64,000 nt of DNA from Mesobacillus foraminis (GCF_004340465.1 NZ_SLVV01000006.1:1-64000), one strand, 5' to 3'. Positions 1 through 9,937 are shown, counted from the first letter of the stretch. Notes: a model not told the origin generated them from the letters alone. Translations and numbers: made by a program.

Positions 1-11
1 TGCCCCCGCAA
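1..11 (+). tRNA. 3' end of initiator tRNA-Met (partial)
   Basis: The first eleven bases, TGCCCCCGCAA, match the end of the T stem, the 3' acceptor strand and the discriminator A of Bacillus initiator tRNA. That gene commonly precedes tRNA-Asp in Bacillus tRNA arrays, as it would here. The bases that follow are TCT, so CCA is not encoded. The rest of the gene lies outside the window and the match is short, so this is an inference from sequence and position. Confidence 0.6.
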
Positions 12-14
12 TCT

Positions 15-91
15 GGTCCGGTAGTTCAGTTGGTTAGAATGCCTGCCTGTCACGCAGGAGGTCGCGGGTTCGAGTCCCGTCCGGACCGCCA
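15..91 (+). tRNA. tRNA-Asp (GTC)
   Basis: Full cloverleaf. The acceptor GGTCCGG pairs with CCGGACC, the anticodon loop CTGTCAC carries GTC, and the T arm is intact. The discriminator is G and CCA is encoded at 89-91. It is the first complete gene of the array. Confidence 0.98.
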
Positions 92-137
92 TTATATTAC
101 TAGTATAATAGTACAATTGGTATAGCTGCCAGTTTTT

Positions 138-222
138 GGAGGGGTAGCGAAGTGGCTAAACGCGGCGGACTGTAAATCCGCTCCCTCAGGGTTCGGCGGT
201 TCGAATCCGTCCCCCTCCACCA
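138..222 (+). tRNA. tRNA-Tyr (GTA)
   Basis: Class II tRNA of 85 nt with a long variable arm. The acceptor GGAGGGG pairs with CCCCTCC, the anticodon is GTA, and CCA is encoded at 220-222. Confidence 0.98.
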
Positions 223-226
223 TTAC

Positions 227-300
227 AGGGGTATAGTTTAAAGGTAGAACAGAGGTCTCCAAAACCTCCAGTGTGGGTTCGATTCCTACTACCCCTGCCA
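227..300 (+). tRNA. tRNA-Trp (CCA)
   Basis: The acceptor AGGGGTA pairs with TACCCCT and the anticodon loop is CTCCAAA. The discriminator is G and CCA is encoded at 298-300. Only four bases separate it from tRNA-Tyr. Confidence 0.98.
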
Positions 301-312
301 AATACCTTTCAT

Positions 313-389
313 GGCGGTCGTGGCGAAGTGGTTAACGCATCGGATTGTGGCTCCGACACTCGTGGGTTCGATTCCCATCGATCGCCCCA
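313..389 (+). tRNA. tRNA-His (GTG)
   Basis: The acceptor GCGGTCG pairs with CGATCGC. The extra 5' G typical of tRNA-His (313) faces the discriminator C (386). The anticodon is GTG and CCA is encoded at 387-389. Confidence 0.97.
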
Positions 390-401
390 TGTATTATTCA
401 T

Positions 402-475
402 GCGGGTGTAGTTTACTGGTAAAACCTCAGCCTTCCAAGCTGATGTAGTGGGTTCGATTCCCATCACCCGCTCCA
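402..475 (+). tRNA. tRNA-Gly (TCC)
   Basis: The acceptor GCGGGTG pairs with CACCCGC, the anticodon loop is TTCCAAG (anticodon TCC), and CCA is encoded at 473-475. Confidence 0.98.
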
Positions 476-510
476 AAAATGAATTGCATAAAAGCAGAAG
501 CTAGACATAT

Positions 511-584
<74 letters not shown>

Positions 585-603
585 TCATTAAAAAACAAAT
601 TAT

Positions 604-678
604 TCCGCAGTAGCTCAGTGGTAGAGCATTCGGCTGTTAACCGAACGGTCGTAGGTTCGAATCCTACCTGCGGAGCCA
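604..678 (+). tRNA. tRNA-Asn (GTT)
   Basis: The acceptor TCCGCAG pairs with CTGCGGA, the anticodon is GTT, and CCA is encoded at 676-678. Only three bases separate it from tRNA-Glu. Confidence 0.98.
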
Positions 679-681
679 TCC

Positions 682-753
682 GGCCCGTTGGTCAAGCGGT
701 TAAGACACCGCCCTTTCACGGCGGTAACACGGGTTCGAATCCCGTACGGGTCA
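682..753 (+). tRNA. tRNA-Glu (TTC)
   Basis: The acceptor GGCCCGT pairs with ACGGGTC, the anticodon loop is CTTTCAC (anticodon TTC), and the discriminator is A753. No CCA follows (TATAAA). It is the last gene of the array. Confidence 0.97.
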
Positions 754-756
754 TAT

Positions 757-789
757 AAAAAAAGCTGTCAGGTTTGACAGCTTTTTTTA
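757..789 (+). terminator. Terminator of the tRNA array
   Basis: The hairpin AAAGCTGTCA-GGTT-TGACAGCTTT is followed by a T run. It starts three bases after tRNA-Glu and ends the array transcript. Confidence 0.9.
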
Positions 790-812
790 TTATGTGTAAA
801 ACTACATAAATC

Positions 813-834
813 AGCCCGGCATAAATGCCGGGCT
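813..834. repeat. Perfect GC-rich inverted repeat
   Basis: AGCCCGGCAT and ATGCCGGGCT form a perfect 10-bp dyad around a two-base centre. There is no T run on either side, so it is not a typical intrinsic terminator. It could be a transcript end stabiliser or a protein site; its role is unknown. Confidence 0.6.
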
Positions 835-893
835 CCATGTATTGAATCCTATTATAATCGTTTAAAGTAAATAAGCTGGATTGTCTAATCTTA

Positions 894-1058
894 CTAAACA
901 GTCAAGTTTTTTGAGTCTTTGTCTGAAAGGGGTAAAGTAATAATTTTCCCGCCAATTTGAACATGGATGGTGTCGTTAAATATAGCCTTTACAATTCCTT
1001 TTAGAGAAATGGACGAATTGACAGAGATCATATTTTTATCATCATTTTCTGCTTTCAT
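894..1058 (-). CDS. Small hypothetical protein
   Basis: The ORF encodes 54 residues from the ATG at 1058. I chose this start because AAGGCGGT stands nine bases before it, whereas the in-frame ATG at 1079 has no SD. The C-terminal half has alternating hydrophobic residues (KGIVKAIFNDTIHVQIGG), which suggests a small beta-barrel-like fold, but I recognise no family. It is alone on the minus strand between the tRNA array and a long empty stretch. The only support for it being real is the reading frame, its composition and the weak SD. Confidence 0.4.
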   Translation of the reverse strand: MKAENDDKNMISVNSSISLKGIVKAIFNDTIHVQIGGKIITLPLSDKDSKNLTV

Positions 1059-1582
1059 ACCGTATTTACCGCCTTCCATCGGAAATTTTACAATCGTAAA
1101 TATATTATTACAGGGAACATGTTTATTGATTAAAGGTTAGAGGGGTGTAAAATACAATTAATAAATAAACATGAACCATAGTTCAAGTATTCCATATAGC
1201 AACAGTGCTGTCAATTGAAAAAACTGAGGCCGGCTTGGGAGTTTCAGGAGGAGCCAGAAGGAGAATCCGGATCAAAAACTCTTTCCTGATAAGTCATATA
1301 CCCACTAACAGGAAGTCCAAATCCAATAACAAACTATAAGGAAGGCAAACTTCCTAAATACTTATGTAGGTACTGCAATTTAAAAAACGCAACACAGAGA
1401 AATGTGAATATTCAAATTATACAAAAAATACAAAAGGAATAATAGACCTTTTTTAAATAAAATATTATTTCTCCTCAAGTTCATAAAATTTCCATTTTTA
1501 AAGGATAATTTTTAGTAATGAATTAACGTAACAACGACAGAAAGAACAGCTGGCATATAGCTGTTCTTTCCTTTTGTTCATT
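1059..1582. other. Long intergenic stretch
   Basis: AT-rich and without a complete gene I can support. On the minus strand, 1244-1333 is open between two stops and reads like a decayed coding end (GYMTYQERVFDPDSPSGSS near its C-terminus). It has no start codon with an SD. The right end holds the terminator of ispA. Confidence 0.6.
1540..1570 (-). terminator. Terminator of ispA
   Basis: A 12-bp stem (GAAAGAACAGCT with AGCTGTTCTTTC, 7-nt loop) begins 13 bases beyond the ispA stop. On the minus strand the tail is moderately U-rich (CTGTCGTTGTT). Confidence 0.75.
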
Positions 1583-2545
1583 TTAAATATTAATTAAGGC
1601 TTTAACGGCTTTTTGATCGAATACTTTTTTGACATGGTCTAAAAGAGTTAAATAAACCATTCCGTTTCCTTCAATTTTTGGGGAGTTTCCTAGTGGTACC
1701 GTTCTTTTTACCAGCTGCGCGTACAATTCCGGCACCGTCAAATCTCTTTCAAAATCTGAATTGGACAATACCTTTAATAATGCCAGTGCGCCCGAGACAT
1801 GTGGAGTGGCCATTGATGTTCCGCTGAGAGATGCATAAGTTCCATTGAGGTAGGTTGATGTTATTTTTTCTCCAGGTGCCACTAAATCCACCTGGTTGTT
1901 GGAATTGGTAAATTCGGATGATTGCCGCTCGAGGTCAATTGCCCCAACGCTTATTACTTCATTATAGCAGCCCGGATAACCCAGTTCATCCGTACTGTCT
2001 TCACCATCACCTTCATTGCCTGCAGCACATACAACCAATATATTTTGATTCACCGCTTTTTTTATGATATCATGCAGCTCTTTTACATCTTCCGGGCCGC
2101 CCAGGGACATTGAAATAATATCGACCTTCTGGCTAATGGCGTAGTCTATGGCTTTTATAATCCAATCATACTGGCCTGACCCATTTTTCCCAAGTACTTT
2201 TAAAATCAACAAATTGGCTTCGGGAGCTACTCCGGCCACACCTGTGTTATTAAGGCTTGCTGCGATGGTTCCTGCAACATGTGTACCGTGTCCATTATAA
2301 TCCTCATAGATCTCGCTTTTTCCGCCGTCATCCTGTGTAAAATTGCGTCCGCCAATTATACGGTCCTTTAAATCTGGATGATCAGTATCACAGCCCGTAT
2401 CAAGGATTGCTATAGTAATGCCTTGACCTTTCGTTTCGCTCCAAATCTCTGGGGCCTGGATAATTTCAACACCCTTAGGTATTTCATTAACCATTTCCAG
2501 CTGCTCTTCCAATTTATACGGAATAAGATGAACGCATTTCTCCAC
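1583..2545 (-). CDS. ispA: Intracellular subtilisin-type serine protease IspA
   Basis: Protein of 320 residues, close to the usual size of Bacillus major intracellular serine protease, a cytoplasmic S8 enzyme of stationary phase. There is no signal peptide. The short N-terminal propeptide carries the LIPY motif (residues 7-10) that in this family blocks the active site until it is cleaved off. The catalytic triad is D49 (in AILDTGCD), H86 (NGHGTHVAG) and S244 (GTSMATPHVSG); the oxyanion residue is N177. The start is GTG, preceded by GGAGGAGGG. It is monocistronic, with its own terminator. Family membership is certain from near full-length similarity in memory to B. subtilis IspA. Confidence 0.95.
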   Translation of the reverse strand: MEKCVHLIPYKLEEQLEMVNEIPKGVEIIQAPEIWSETKGQGITIAILDTGCDTDHPDLKDRIIGGRNFTQDDGGKSEIYEDYNGHGTHVAGTIAASLNNTGVAGVAPEANLLILKVLGKNGSGQYDWIIKAIDYAISQKVDIISMSLGGPEDVKELHDIIKKAVNQNILVVCAAGNEGDGEDSTDELGYPGCYNEVISVGAIDLERQSSEFTNSNNQVDLVAPGEKITSTYLNGTYASLSGTSMATPHVSGALALLKVLSNSDFERDLTVPELYAQLVKRTVPLGNSPKIEGNGMVYLTLLDHVKKVFDQKAVKALINI

Positions 2546-2736
2546 TTTACTCCCTCCTCCAAATAATTTTTGGCTTGTGAGAAACTGGTTGTAGTTGAAT
2601 TATACCAATTATTTAAATTTTTAAAAAGATTCCAATGGCTGATATTTACGAACAAGGTGGATTATTATATAGGAAATTTTCAGTACAACTGCATATATTA
2701 ACCTTCGGATGCTGGTTAAAAAATTATATTTCCTCA

Positions 2737-2771
2737 TAAAAAGATGGAACCCACTGGGCGCCATCTTTTTA
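2737..2771 (-). terminator. Terminator of gltC
   Basis: The stem AAAAAGATGG / CCATCTTTTT directly follows the gltC stop on the minus strand and gives a U-rich tail (TTTTTATGAGG). Confidence 0.85.
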
Positions 2772-2781
2772 AGGATGTATT

Positions 2782-3684
2782 TTATTGAAATTGTTCGAGT
2801 ACGGAGAAAAAGTTTTTAACAAATTGGTAGAAAACCTTATCTGAAGGTGCAAGATCCCTTGTCTTAGGTACGATTAACCCGACGGTCCTTTTCACACTTG
2901 GTTCATCGATTGGAATTTTAACTGTGAAGCGTGGCAGAGAATCATAAAAGGTACTATCAGGAAGCAGGGTTATCCCGATCCCGGCGGATACAAGTCCTTT
3001 TAAAGCATCCATATCCTCTCCTTCAGAGGCAATGTGAGGGGTGAAACCTGCGTGCTTGCAAGCTTCCACAACAATTCTTTGCAGGATATAGCCTTTAGGA
3101 AACAGGACAAAGTGGTCGTTCCGTAAATCACTGAGAGATAATGATTTTCGTTCCGCAAAGGGGTGGTTTGCAGGAACAAGCGCAGATAATCTTTCTGTAA
3201 ACAAGATATGACCCTCAATATCGTTTTCTCTAGTAGGCACGGGTCCCAGAAAGGCAATGTCTAGGTCTCCGGATCTTACTGCTTCAATTAAGTAGGAGTA
3301 GGATCCCTGCCGGAGATGAAAGGCAATGTCGGGGTTTTTCTCTCTGAAAGCAGAAATGACCGTGGGGAGCAGGTGGTTGGCCAGACTCGTTGGGTAGCCT
3401 ACTTTTATTGTTCCTTGAGAAGGATTCAAGTGTTCTTCTACGATTTGTTTTGCCTGATCAAGTGCTCTAAGCGCTTTTTTTGTATAAATTAAAAATGTTT
3501 TGCCAACTGGCGTCAGCTTGACATTTCTGCCTACTCTTTCAAACAATGTAATCCCAAGCTCTGACTCAAGTTTGGAAATTTGCAGGGAGACTGCTGATTG
3601 GGCTACATGAAGGTGAGTAGCTGCCTCTGTAACATGTTCCCTTTCGGCTACTTCCACAAAATATTGCAATTGACGCAGCTCCAT
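2782..3684 (-). CDS. gltC: LysR-family activator of glutamate synthase, GltC
   Basis: Protein of 300 residues with an N-terminal winged HTH (about 1-60, starting MELRQLQYFVEVAEREHV) and a LysR effector-binding domain (about 90-295). It matches B. subtilis GltC along its length as I remember that protein. GltC activates gltAB when glutamate is needed, responds to 2-oxoglutarate and glutamate, and represses itself. The gene is divergent from gltA, as in B. subtilis, with 134 bp between the two starts. The start ATG at 3684 has the SD TAGGAGG nine bases upstream. A terminator follows the gene. Confidence 0.95.
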   Translation of the reverse strand: MELRQLQYFVEVAEREHVTEAATHLHVAQSAVSLQISKLESELGITLFERVGRNVKLTPVGKTFLIYTKKALRALDQAKQIVEEHLNPSQGTIKVGYPTSLANHLLPTVISAFREKNPDIAFHLRQGSYSYLIEAVRSGDLDIAFLGPVPTRENDIEGHILFTERLSALVPANHPFAERKSLSLSDLRNDHFVLFPKGYILQRIVVEACKHAGFTPHIASEGEDMDALKGLVSAGIGITLLPDSTFYDSLPRFTVKIPIDEPSVKRTVGLIVPKTRDLAPSDKVFYQFVKNFFSVLEQFQ

Positions 3685-3704
3685 TTCTTATCCTCCTATC
3701 ATTC

Positions 3705-3719
3705 ATTTCAAATCGAGAT
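3705..3719. promoter_or_regulatory. GltC operator (Box I type)
   Basis: ATTTCAAATCGAGAT is a dyad of the form ATNTC-N5-GAGAT, one arm base different from B. subtilis Box I (ATCTC-N5-GAGAT) as I remember it. It lies between the divergent gltC and gltA starts, where GltC would control both genes. Confidence 0.75.
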
Positions 3720-3723
3720 TGAT

Positions 3724-3753
3724 TTGATCCAAACTATATATTGTTTATATTAT
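3724..3753 (+). promoter_or_regulatory. Putative sigma-A promoter of gltAB
   Basis: TTGATC (3724-3729) and TATTAT (3748-3753) are 18 bp apart, just downstream of the GltC dyad. A TATATT alternative exists at 3746-3751. Sequence match only. Confidence 0.5.
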
Positions 3754-3818
3754 ATATAAAATCTAAAATAGAAAACAGGAAAAATAATCGGAATTTTATT
3801 AAAACGGGGGAGATAGTT

Positions 3819-6800
3819 ATGACTTATCATCAAATACCAAAAGCACAAGGTCTCTACCGTCCTGAATTTGAACATGATGCATGTGGAATCGGATTATACG
3901 CTCATATCAAGGGATACGCAACACATGATATTGTTAAAAAAGGACTACAAATGCTCTGCCAATTAGACCATCGAGGCGGCCAGGGGGCCGATCCGGAAAC
4001 AGGGGACGGAGCAGGGCTTATGGTTCAGATTCCAGACCGGTTTTTTAAAAAGTCCTGTCCGGAAATGAATCTTCCTGAAAACGGACGCTACGGTGTGGGG
4101 ATGATATTTTTCTCCAATGTTGAGGAAGAAAGGATAGAAATTGAAGCACATATCAACAATCTGATTGAACAGGAAGGGCAAATCCTGCTTGGCTGGAGAA
4201 CGGTTCCGGTAGATGCCGGAAAAATCGGTAAGATCGCCCAAAAAACGACTCCCGTTGTTCGTCAGGTGTTTATTGGAGCAGAACAGTCCATCCAGGACGA
4301 TTTAACATTCGAGAGAAAATTGTACATCATCAGGAAGCAGGCAGAGCTATGGGCAGGAACTGTTGAAAAGCAATTCTACTTCGCCAGTCTGTCAAGCAGG
4401 ACGATTGTCTATAAAGGACTGCTTACTCCTGAACAAGTAGATGCGTTTTATCTGGATTTGCAAGATGAGGATTTTATTTCAGCTTTTGCTTTGGTGCATT
4501 CCCGTTTCAGTACAAATACTTTCCCTAGCTGGGAAAGAGCACATCCAAACCGATACCTCATTCACAATGGTGAAATTAACACGTTAAGAGGGAACATTAA
4601 TTGGATGAAGGCCCGTGAAAAGCAATTTGTTTCAGAAGCTTTTGGTGATGACCTGGAAAAGCTCCTGCCAGTTTTGAATACTGATGGTAGTGATTCTTCT
4701 ATTTTGGACAATGCTCTTGAATTCTTCGTTCTTGCTGGCCGGAAGCCGGCACATGCCGCAATGATGCTTATACCGGAGCCTTGGTCCAAAAATCCGCATA
4801 TGACGGAAGAAAAACGTGCGTTTTATGAATATCACAGTACACTGATGGAACCCTGGGATGGCCCAACCGCCATTTCCTTTACAGACGGCAAACAAATCGG
4901 GGCCATTCTTGATCGCAACGGTTTGCGTCCAGCCCGTTATTATGTAACAAAAGATGATTACATCATCTTCTCTTCTGAAGTGGGAGTCATTGATGTCGAG
5001 CCTGATAATGTATTGTATAAAGAGCGTCTAAGCCCTGGCAAGATGCTGCTGATTGATCTGGAGGAAGGACGCATCATTTCGGATGAAGAAATCAAATTGG
5101 AAATGGCAAACGAACTCCCTTACCAGCAATGGCTTTATGAAAAGCTTGTCAGAATGAAAGATTTAAAGGTTGATATTAAAGAAGAAGAGTTTGGAGATAT
5201 TGTAACCCGCCAAAAGGCTTTTGGTTACACATACGAGGACGTAAACAAGTATCTGATCCCAATCGTTACGGAGGGGAAAGATCCGCTTGGTTCAATGGGG
5301 AATGATATTCCTCTCGCGGTTTTATCTGATCGTCCACAATCCTTGTTTAATTACTTTAAGCAATTGTTTGCGCAGGTAACGAACCCGCCAATAGATGCAA
5401 TTCGTGAAGAAATAGTCACATCAACAGTTTCCTATCTGGGCAAAGAAGGAAATCTTCTTCACCCAACTGAAGAAAATTGCAGAAGGATTCAGCTGGATAC
5501 CCCGGTTTTAACAAATGGGCAAGTGGATTTGTTAAAATCAAACCTTTTGGAAGGGGTAAAAAGCAAGGTAATCCATACATTATATATTGAAGATCTTGAA
5601 GGTGGACTGGAACGGATTTGTGAAGAGGCTGAAGAAGCAATCTCTGAAGGAATCAGTCTATTAATCCTTTCAGACAGAAACATGAACCAGGAAGCGGCGG
5701 CTATTCCGACATTGCTTGCGGCAAGTGCTCTGCATCAGCATCTTGTCCGAAACGGAAACCGTACAAAGGCCAGCATCATTGTTGAATCAGGTGAGGCTAG
5801 AGAGGTTCATCATTTTGCAGCATTAATTGGCTATGGGGCAGATGCCATCAACCCGTATTTGACATTTGCTACATTTAAGCAAGCTGTCTCTCAAGGCAAG
5901 ATCAGCCTTTCTTATGAAGAGGCAGTCAATAAATACATTAAGGGCATCACTGAAGGCGTCGTAAAAGTAATGTCGAAAATGGGGATTTCCACTGTGCAAA
6001 GTTATCGGGGCGCCCAAATTTTTGAAGCAGTCGGGATTGGGTCGGAAGTGATTAACCGTTATTTTAGCGGCACTGCTTCTCAATTAGGCGGAATTGACCT
6101 GGAGACGATTTCCAAGGAGTCTAAAATAATTCATGATGGTGCATATGCCGGATCCATTGACGATACTTTGGAACCAGGAAGTGATTTCCAGTGGAGAAAG
6201 ACTGGAGAGCACCATGCATTTAACCCAAAAACCATCCATACTCTTCAATGGGCAACGAGAAAAGGCGACTATGGTCTGTTTAAACAGTTCTCTGAGGCTG
6301 CCAATGAGGAAAGAATCGGCTTTTTACGGAATTTGTTCAGCTTTGATGAAAAACGCAAATCAATTTCTATTGATGAGGTAGAATCTGTAGATTCCATCGT
6401 TCGCCGATTCAAAACAGGTGCCATGTCATTTGGTTCTTTAAGTAAAGAAGCCCATGAAACGCTCGCTATTGCCATGAACCGTTTAGGGGGAAGAAGCAAC
6501 AGCGGAGAAGGCGGAGAGAATCCAAACCGCTATATTATTGATGAAAACGGCGATAACCGTAGAAGTGCAATCAAACAAATTGCTTCCGGTCGCTTTGGAG
6601 TTAAAAGTCATTATCTGGTCAACGCGGATGAACTGCAAATCAAGATGGCGCAAGGAGCGAAGCCTGGTGAAGGCGGACAGCTTCCAGGGAATAAGGTATA
6701 CCCTTGGGTTGCGGAAGTGCGCGGTTCAACACCGGGTGTCGGCTTAATTTCACCACCTCCGCATCATGATATATATTCGATTGAAGATTTGGCGCAATTA

Positions 6801-8375
6801 ATCCATGATTTAAAAAATGCAAACACCAATGCAAGAATTAGCGTAAAGCTGGTATCTAAAGCTGGTGTTGGAACAATAGCAGCGGGTGTTGCCAAAGGAG
6901 TAGCAGATGTAATTGTTATTAGTGGCTACGATGGCGGTACAGGAGCCTCTCCAAAAACAAGCATAAAGCATACGGGTCTTCCTTGGGAGCTTGGCCTTGC
7001 CGAGGCTCATCAGACATTGATGCTAAATGGCTTGCGTGATCGTGTTGTTCTTGAGACAGACGGAAAATTGATGACTGGTAAAGATGTTGTCATGGCGGCG
7101 CTTTTTGGAGCCGAGGAATTTGGTTTCGCGACAGCACCCCTTATCGTTCTTGGCTGTGTCATGATGAGGGCATGCCATCTGGATACTTGTCCTGTTGGAG
7201 TGGCGACTCAGAATCCAGAACTGCGTAAAAAATTCACTGGTGAAGCAGATTACATTGTGAATTATATGAAATTTGTGGCTCAGGAAGTGCGGGAACTTAT
7301 GGCAGAACTTGGGTTTAGAAGTGTAGAGGAAATGGTGGGACGTGCGGATGTCCTGAAGGTAAGTGAGCGTGCAAAATCGCATTGGAAGGCAAAGCATCTA
7401 AATCTTGCCACCTTGCTGTATACGATCGATGGCGCCCGGACTTTCTCTACACCGCAAAACCATAAAATCGAAGCGTCACTTGATGTACAGCAAATCTTAC
7501 CAGTAGTTCAGGGTGCCATCGAATTAAAAACACCGGTTGAAGCTTCCTTCCGAATCACGAACGTCAACCGTGTAACTGGCACAATTGTAGGAAGTGAAAT
7601 CTCCAAGCAGTACGGGGAAGCCGGTTTGCCTGAAGATACGATAACATTGAGATTTATCGGTTCAGCCGGACAGAGCTTTGGGGCCTTTGCTCCAAAAGGA
7701 ATGACCATGTTATTGACAGGGGATGCAAATGACTATATCGGAAAGGGTCTATCTGGCGGAAAATTGGTTGTAAGAGCCCATGAGCCAGCAAAATTATTCT
7801 CGGCTGGCAATGTAATCGCCGGAAATGTTGCCTTTTATGGTGCAACAAGTGGTGAAGCCTATATCAGCGGGCGTGCCGGGGAGCGTTTTGCAGTCCGCAA
7901 CAGCGGCGCAAATTTAGTGGTTGAAGGAATTGGAGATCACGGCTGTGAATATATGACTGGAGGACGTGTTGTCATCCTTGGCGATGTGGGGAAAAACTTT
8001 GCAGCAGGAATGTCCGGAGGCATTGCATACGTTCTGGCTGATAACCTGGACGAATTTATTGGTCTTTGCAATCAAGAGATGGTCGGATTTGAAACGATAA
8101 GGGATAAGGCTGAATTAAATGCAGTAAAAGCTATGGTTGAAAATCATTTGAGATATACCGATAGCGCAAAAGCAACTTATGTTACGGAAAACTGGGAAGA
8201 TGTCGCAGGAAAGTTTGTAAAAGTCATTCCGAATGATTATAAGCGGATGGTTGAGCAGATTGACATGCAAAAAGCTGCTGGCCTGACAGACGAGGAAGCC
8301 ACAATGCACGCGTTTCAGGCAAATGCTGGACAGAAGGTAAAATCGTCCGAACAACCAGAATCGTTAGCACAGTAG
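3819..8375 (+). CDS. gltA: Glutamate synthase (NADPH) large subunit
   Basis: Protein of 1518 residues, the normal size of bacterial GltA/GltB-alpha. It makes two glutamates from glutamine and 2-oxoglutarate in the cytoplasm. The N-terminal class II glutamine amidotransferase domain has its nucleophile C22 (EHDACGIGLYAH) exposed after propeptide removal. The central and FMN domains follow, with C1113, C1119 and C1124 (CX5CX4C) ligating the 3Fe-4S cluster, and a C-terminal GXGXG beta-helix. The ATG at 3819 is the start: GGGGGA precedes it and the first residues match GltA. The open frame continues upstream but has no SD there. It is the first gene of gltAB, regulated by GltC. Confidence 0.97.
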   Translation: MTYHQIPKAQGLYRPEFEHDACGIGLYAHIKGYATHDIVKKGLQMLCQLDHRGGQGADPETGDGAGLMVQIPDRFFKKSCPEMNLPENGRYGVGMIFFSNVEEERIEIEAHINNLIEQEGQILLGWRTVPVDAGKIGKIAQKTTPVVRQVFIGAEQSIQDDLTFERKLYIIRKQAELWAGTVEKQFYFASLSSRTIVYKGLLTPEQVDAFYLDLQDEDFISAFALVHSRFSTNTFPSWERAHPNRYLIHNGEINTLRGNINWMKAREKQFVSEAFGDDLEKLLPVLNTDGSDSSILDNALEFFVLAGRKPAHAAMMLIPEPWSKNPHMTEEKRAFYEYHSTLMEPWDGPTAISFTDGKQIGAILDRNGLRPARYYVTKDDYIIFSSEVGVIDVEPDNVLYKERLSPGKMLLIDLEEGRIISDEEIKLEMANELPYQQWLYEKLVRMKDLKVDIKEEEFGDIVTRQKAFGYTYEDVNKYLIPIVTEGKDPLGSMGNDIPLAVLSDRPQSLFNYFKQLFAQVTNPPIDAIREEIVTSTVSYLGKEGNLLHPTEENCRRIQLDTPVLTNGQVDLLKSNLLEGVKSKVIHTLYIEDLEGGLERICEEAEEAISEGISLLILSDRNMNQEAAAIPTLLAASALHQHLVRNGNRTKASIIVESGEAREVHHFAALIGYGADAINPYLTFATFKQAVSQGKISLSYEEAVNKYIKGITEGVVKVMSKMGISTVQSYRGAQIFEAVGIGSEVINRYFSGTASQLGGIDLETISKESKIIHDGAYAGSIDDTLEPGSDFQWRKTGEHHAFNPKTIHTLQWATRKGDYGLFKQFSEAANEERIGFLRNLFSFDEKRKSISIDEVESVDSIVRRFKTGAMSFGSLSKEAHETLAIAMNRLGGRSNSGEGGENPNRYIIDENGDNRRSAIKQIASGRFGVKSHYLVNADELQIKMAQGAKPGEGGQLPGNKVYPWVAEVRGSTPGVGLISPPPHHDIYSIEDLAQLIHDLKNANTNARISVKLVSKAGVGTIAAGVAKGVADVIVISGYDGGTGASPKTSIKHTGLPWELGLAEAHQTLMLNGLRDRVVLETDGKLMTGKDVVMAALFGAEEFGFATAPLIVLGCVMMRACHLDTCPVGVATQNPELRKKFTGEADYIVNYMKFVAQEVRELMAELGFRSVEEMVGRADVLKVSERAKSHWKAKHLNLATLLYTIDGARTFSTPQNHKIEASLDVQQILPVVQGAIELKTPVEASFRITNVNRVTGTIVGSEISKQYGEAGLPEDTITLRFIGSAGQSFGAFAPKGMTMLLTGDANDYIGKGLSGGKLVVRAHEPAKLFSAGNVIAGNVAFYGATSGEAYISGRAGERFAVRNSGANLVVEGIGDHGCEYMTGGRVVILGDVGKNFAAGMSGGIAYVLADNLDEFIGLCNQEMVGFETIRDKAELNAVKAMVENHLRYTDSAKATYVTENWEDVAGKFVKVIPNDYKRMVEQIDMQKAAGLTDEEATMHAFQANAGQKVKSSEQPESLAQ

Positions 8376-8391
8376 GAAAGGGGACAGAACG

Positions 8392-9888
8392 ATGGGAAAA
8401 GCAACAGGATTTATGGAATTTACTCGGGAAAAGGGAAAAGAACGCAGCCCTCTTACACGTACAAACGACTGGAATGAATATTCTGCTCCTTTAGCTGATG
8501 ATGCCTTAAGAAGACAGGGAGCGCGCTGCATGGACTGTGGTACACCTTTCTGCCATATGGGGATGGAGCTCCAAGGGACCACAACAGGATGTCCGATTCA
8601 CAATCTTATTCCTGAATGGAACGATTTAGTTTATCGGGGTCAGTGGAAAGAGGCGCTCGAACGCTTATTAAAAACCAATAATTTCCCGGAATTCACAGGG
8701 CGGGTCTGTCCCGCTCCCTGTGAGGGCTCATGTACTCTCGCAATCTCAGACCCGGCAGTTTCAATTAAGAATATCGAGCGGACAATCATTGACAAAGGGT
8801 TTGAAAATGGCTGGATCAAACCAAGAATTCCTGCAAAAAGAACTGGAAAGAAAATCGCCATTATCGGTTCAGGCCCAGCTGGTTTAGCCAGTGCTGACCA
8901 GCTGAATCAAGCAGGCCATTCAGTAACTGTATATGAACGGTCGGACCGTCCGGGCGGATTGCTGATGTACGGGATTCCTAACATGAAACTGGGAAAAGAT
9001 GTGGTTGAGCGCCGGATAAAATTGTTGACTCAGGAAGGAATCGATTTCGTTACAAATACAGACGTAGGAAAAGATATTACCGCCGACGAACTGAAAAACA
9101 AGTATGATGCGGTTATCTTATGTACTGGTGCACAGAAACAGCGGGATCTTGCGATTGAGGGCCGGGAAGCGAATGGCATTCACTTTGCGATGGATTACTT
9201 AACAATATCAACAAAGAGTTTTTTGGATTCCAACTTCCAGGATGGAAACTACATCGATACAAAAGATAAGGATGTAATTGTCATTGGCGGCGGTGATACT
9301 GGTGCGGACTGTGTGGCAACTGCCCTTCGCCAAAAATGCCGCAGTGTGGTTCAGTTTGGCAAACATCCTCAGCTTCCGGCAGCACGTACTTCGGATAATA
9401 TGTGGCCGGCGTATCCAAATATATTTACATTGGACTATGCATACGAAGAGGCTCAAATGCAGTTTGGAAAAGATCCTCGCCAATACTCCATTCAGACTAA
9501 AAAGATTGTCAAGGATAAGAGCGGAAATGTAAAAGAGCTTCATACCATTCAAATGAAGAAATTAAAGGACGGAAATGGCCGTTATTATTTCGAGGAAGTT
9601 CCTGGGACTGAAAAGGTATGGCCAGCACAATATGTTTTTATTGCGATTGGTTTTGAGGGTACGGAACAGCCGTTATTAAAACAATTTGGTGTTCATTCAG
9701 CCAATAATAAAGTAAAAGCCGCGTATGGCAAATTTACTACCAATGTCGACGGAGTATTTGCTGCAGGTGATGCCAGAAGAGGGCAGAGCCTGATTGTTTG
9801 GGCCATCAATGAAGGCCGTGAAGTAGCCCGCGAGGTGGATGCTTTTTTAATGGGAAGCTCTGTGTTGCCTAGTTCAGTTCATCAATAA
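8392..9888 (+). CDS. gltB: Glutamate synthase small subunit
   Basis: Protein of 498 residues that passes electrons from NADPH through FAD and Fe-S clusters to the large subunit. The N-terminal region carries the cluster cysteines C46, C49, C54, C67 and C106, C110, C114. The FAD Rossmann motif is IIGSGPAG (157-164) and the NADPH motif is GGGDTGA (299-305). The gene starts 16 bp after gltA with the SD AAAGGGGA, so the two are cotranscribed, and a strong terminator follows. Confidence 0.97.
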   Translation: MGKATGFMEFTREKGKERSPLTRTNDWNEYSAPLADDALRRQGARCMDCGTPFCHMGMELQGTTTGCPIHNLIPEWNDLVYRGQWKEALERLLKTNNFPEFTGRVCPAPCEGSCTLAISDPAVSIKNIERTIIDKGFENGWIKPRIPAKRTGKKIAIIGSGPAGLASADQLNQAGHSVTVYERSDRPGGLLMYGIPNMKLGKDVVERRIKLLTQEGIDFVTNTDVGKDITADELKNKYDAVILCTGAQKQRDLAIEGREANGIHFAMDYLTISTKSFLDSNFQDGNYIDTKDKDVIVIGGGDTGADCVATALRQKCRSVVQFGKHPQLPAARTSDNMWPAYPNIFTLDYAYEEAQMQFGKDPRQYSIQTKKIVKDKSGNVKELHTIQMKKLKDGNGRYYFEEVPGTEKVWPAQYVFIAIGFEGTEQPLLKQFGVHSANNKVKAAYGKFTTNVDGVFAAGDARRGQSLIVWAINEGREVAREVDAFLMGSSVLPSSVHQ

Positions 9889-9937
9889 ATCAAACAGGAG
9901 TTAGATTGAAGACCATATTTAGTGATTGTTTTTGAAT

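Noticed and set aside
98-105. TACTAGTA palindrome resembling the uxu operator core
   Set aside because: It lies in the spacer between tRNA-Asp and tRNA-Tyr, lacks the ACCATAC flank and is probably chance.
3741-3818. N-terminal extension of GltA
   Set aside because: No SD at 3741, the extension is not in the family, and GGGGGA with ATG at 3819 gives the known N-terminus and C22.
5416-5683. Several antisense frames over gltA
   Set aside because: They mirror the strong codon bias of gltA, have no SD and no family content.
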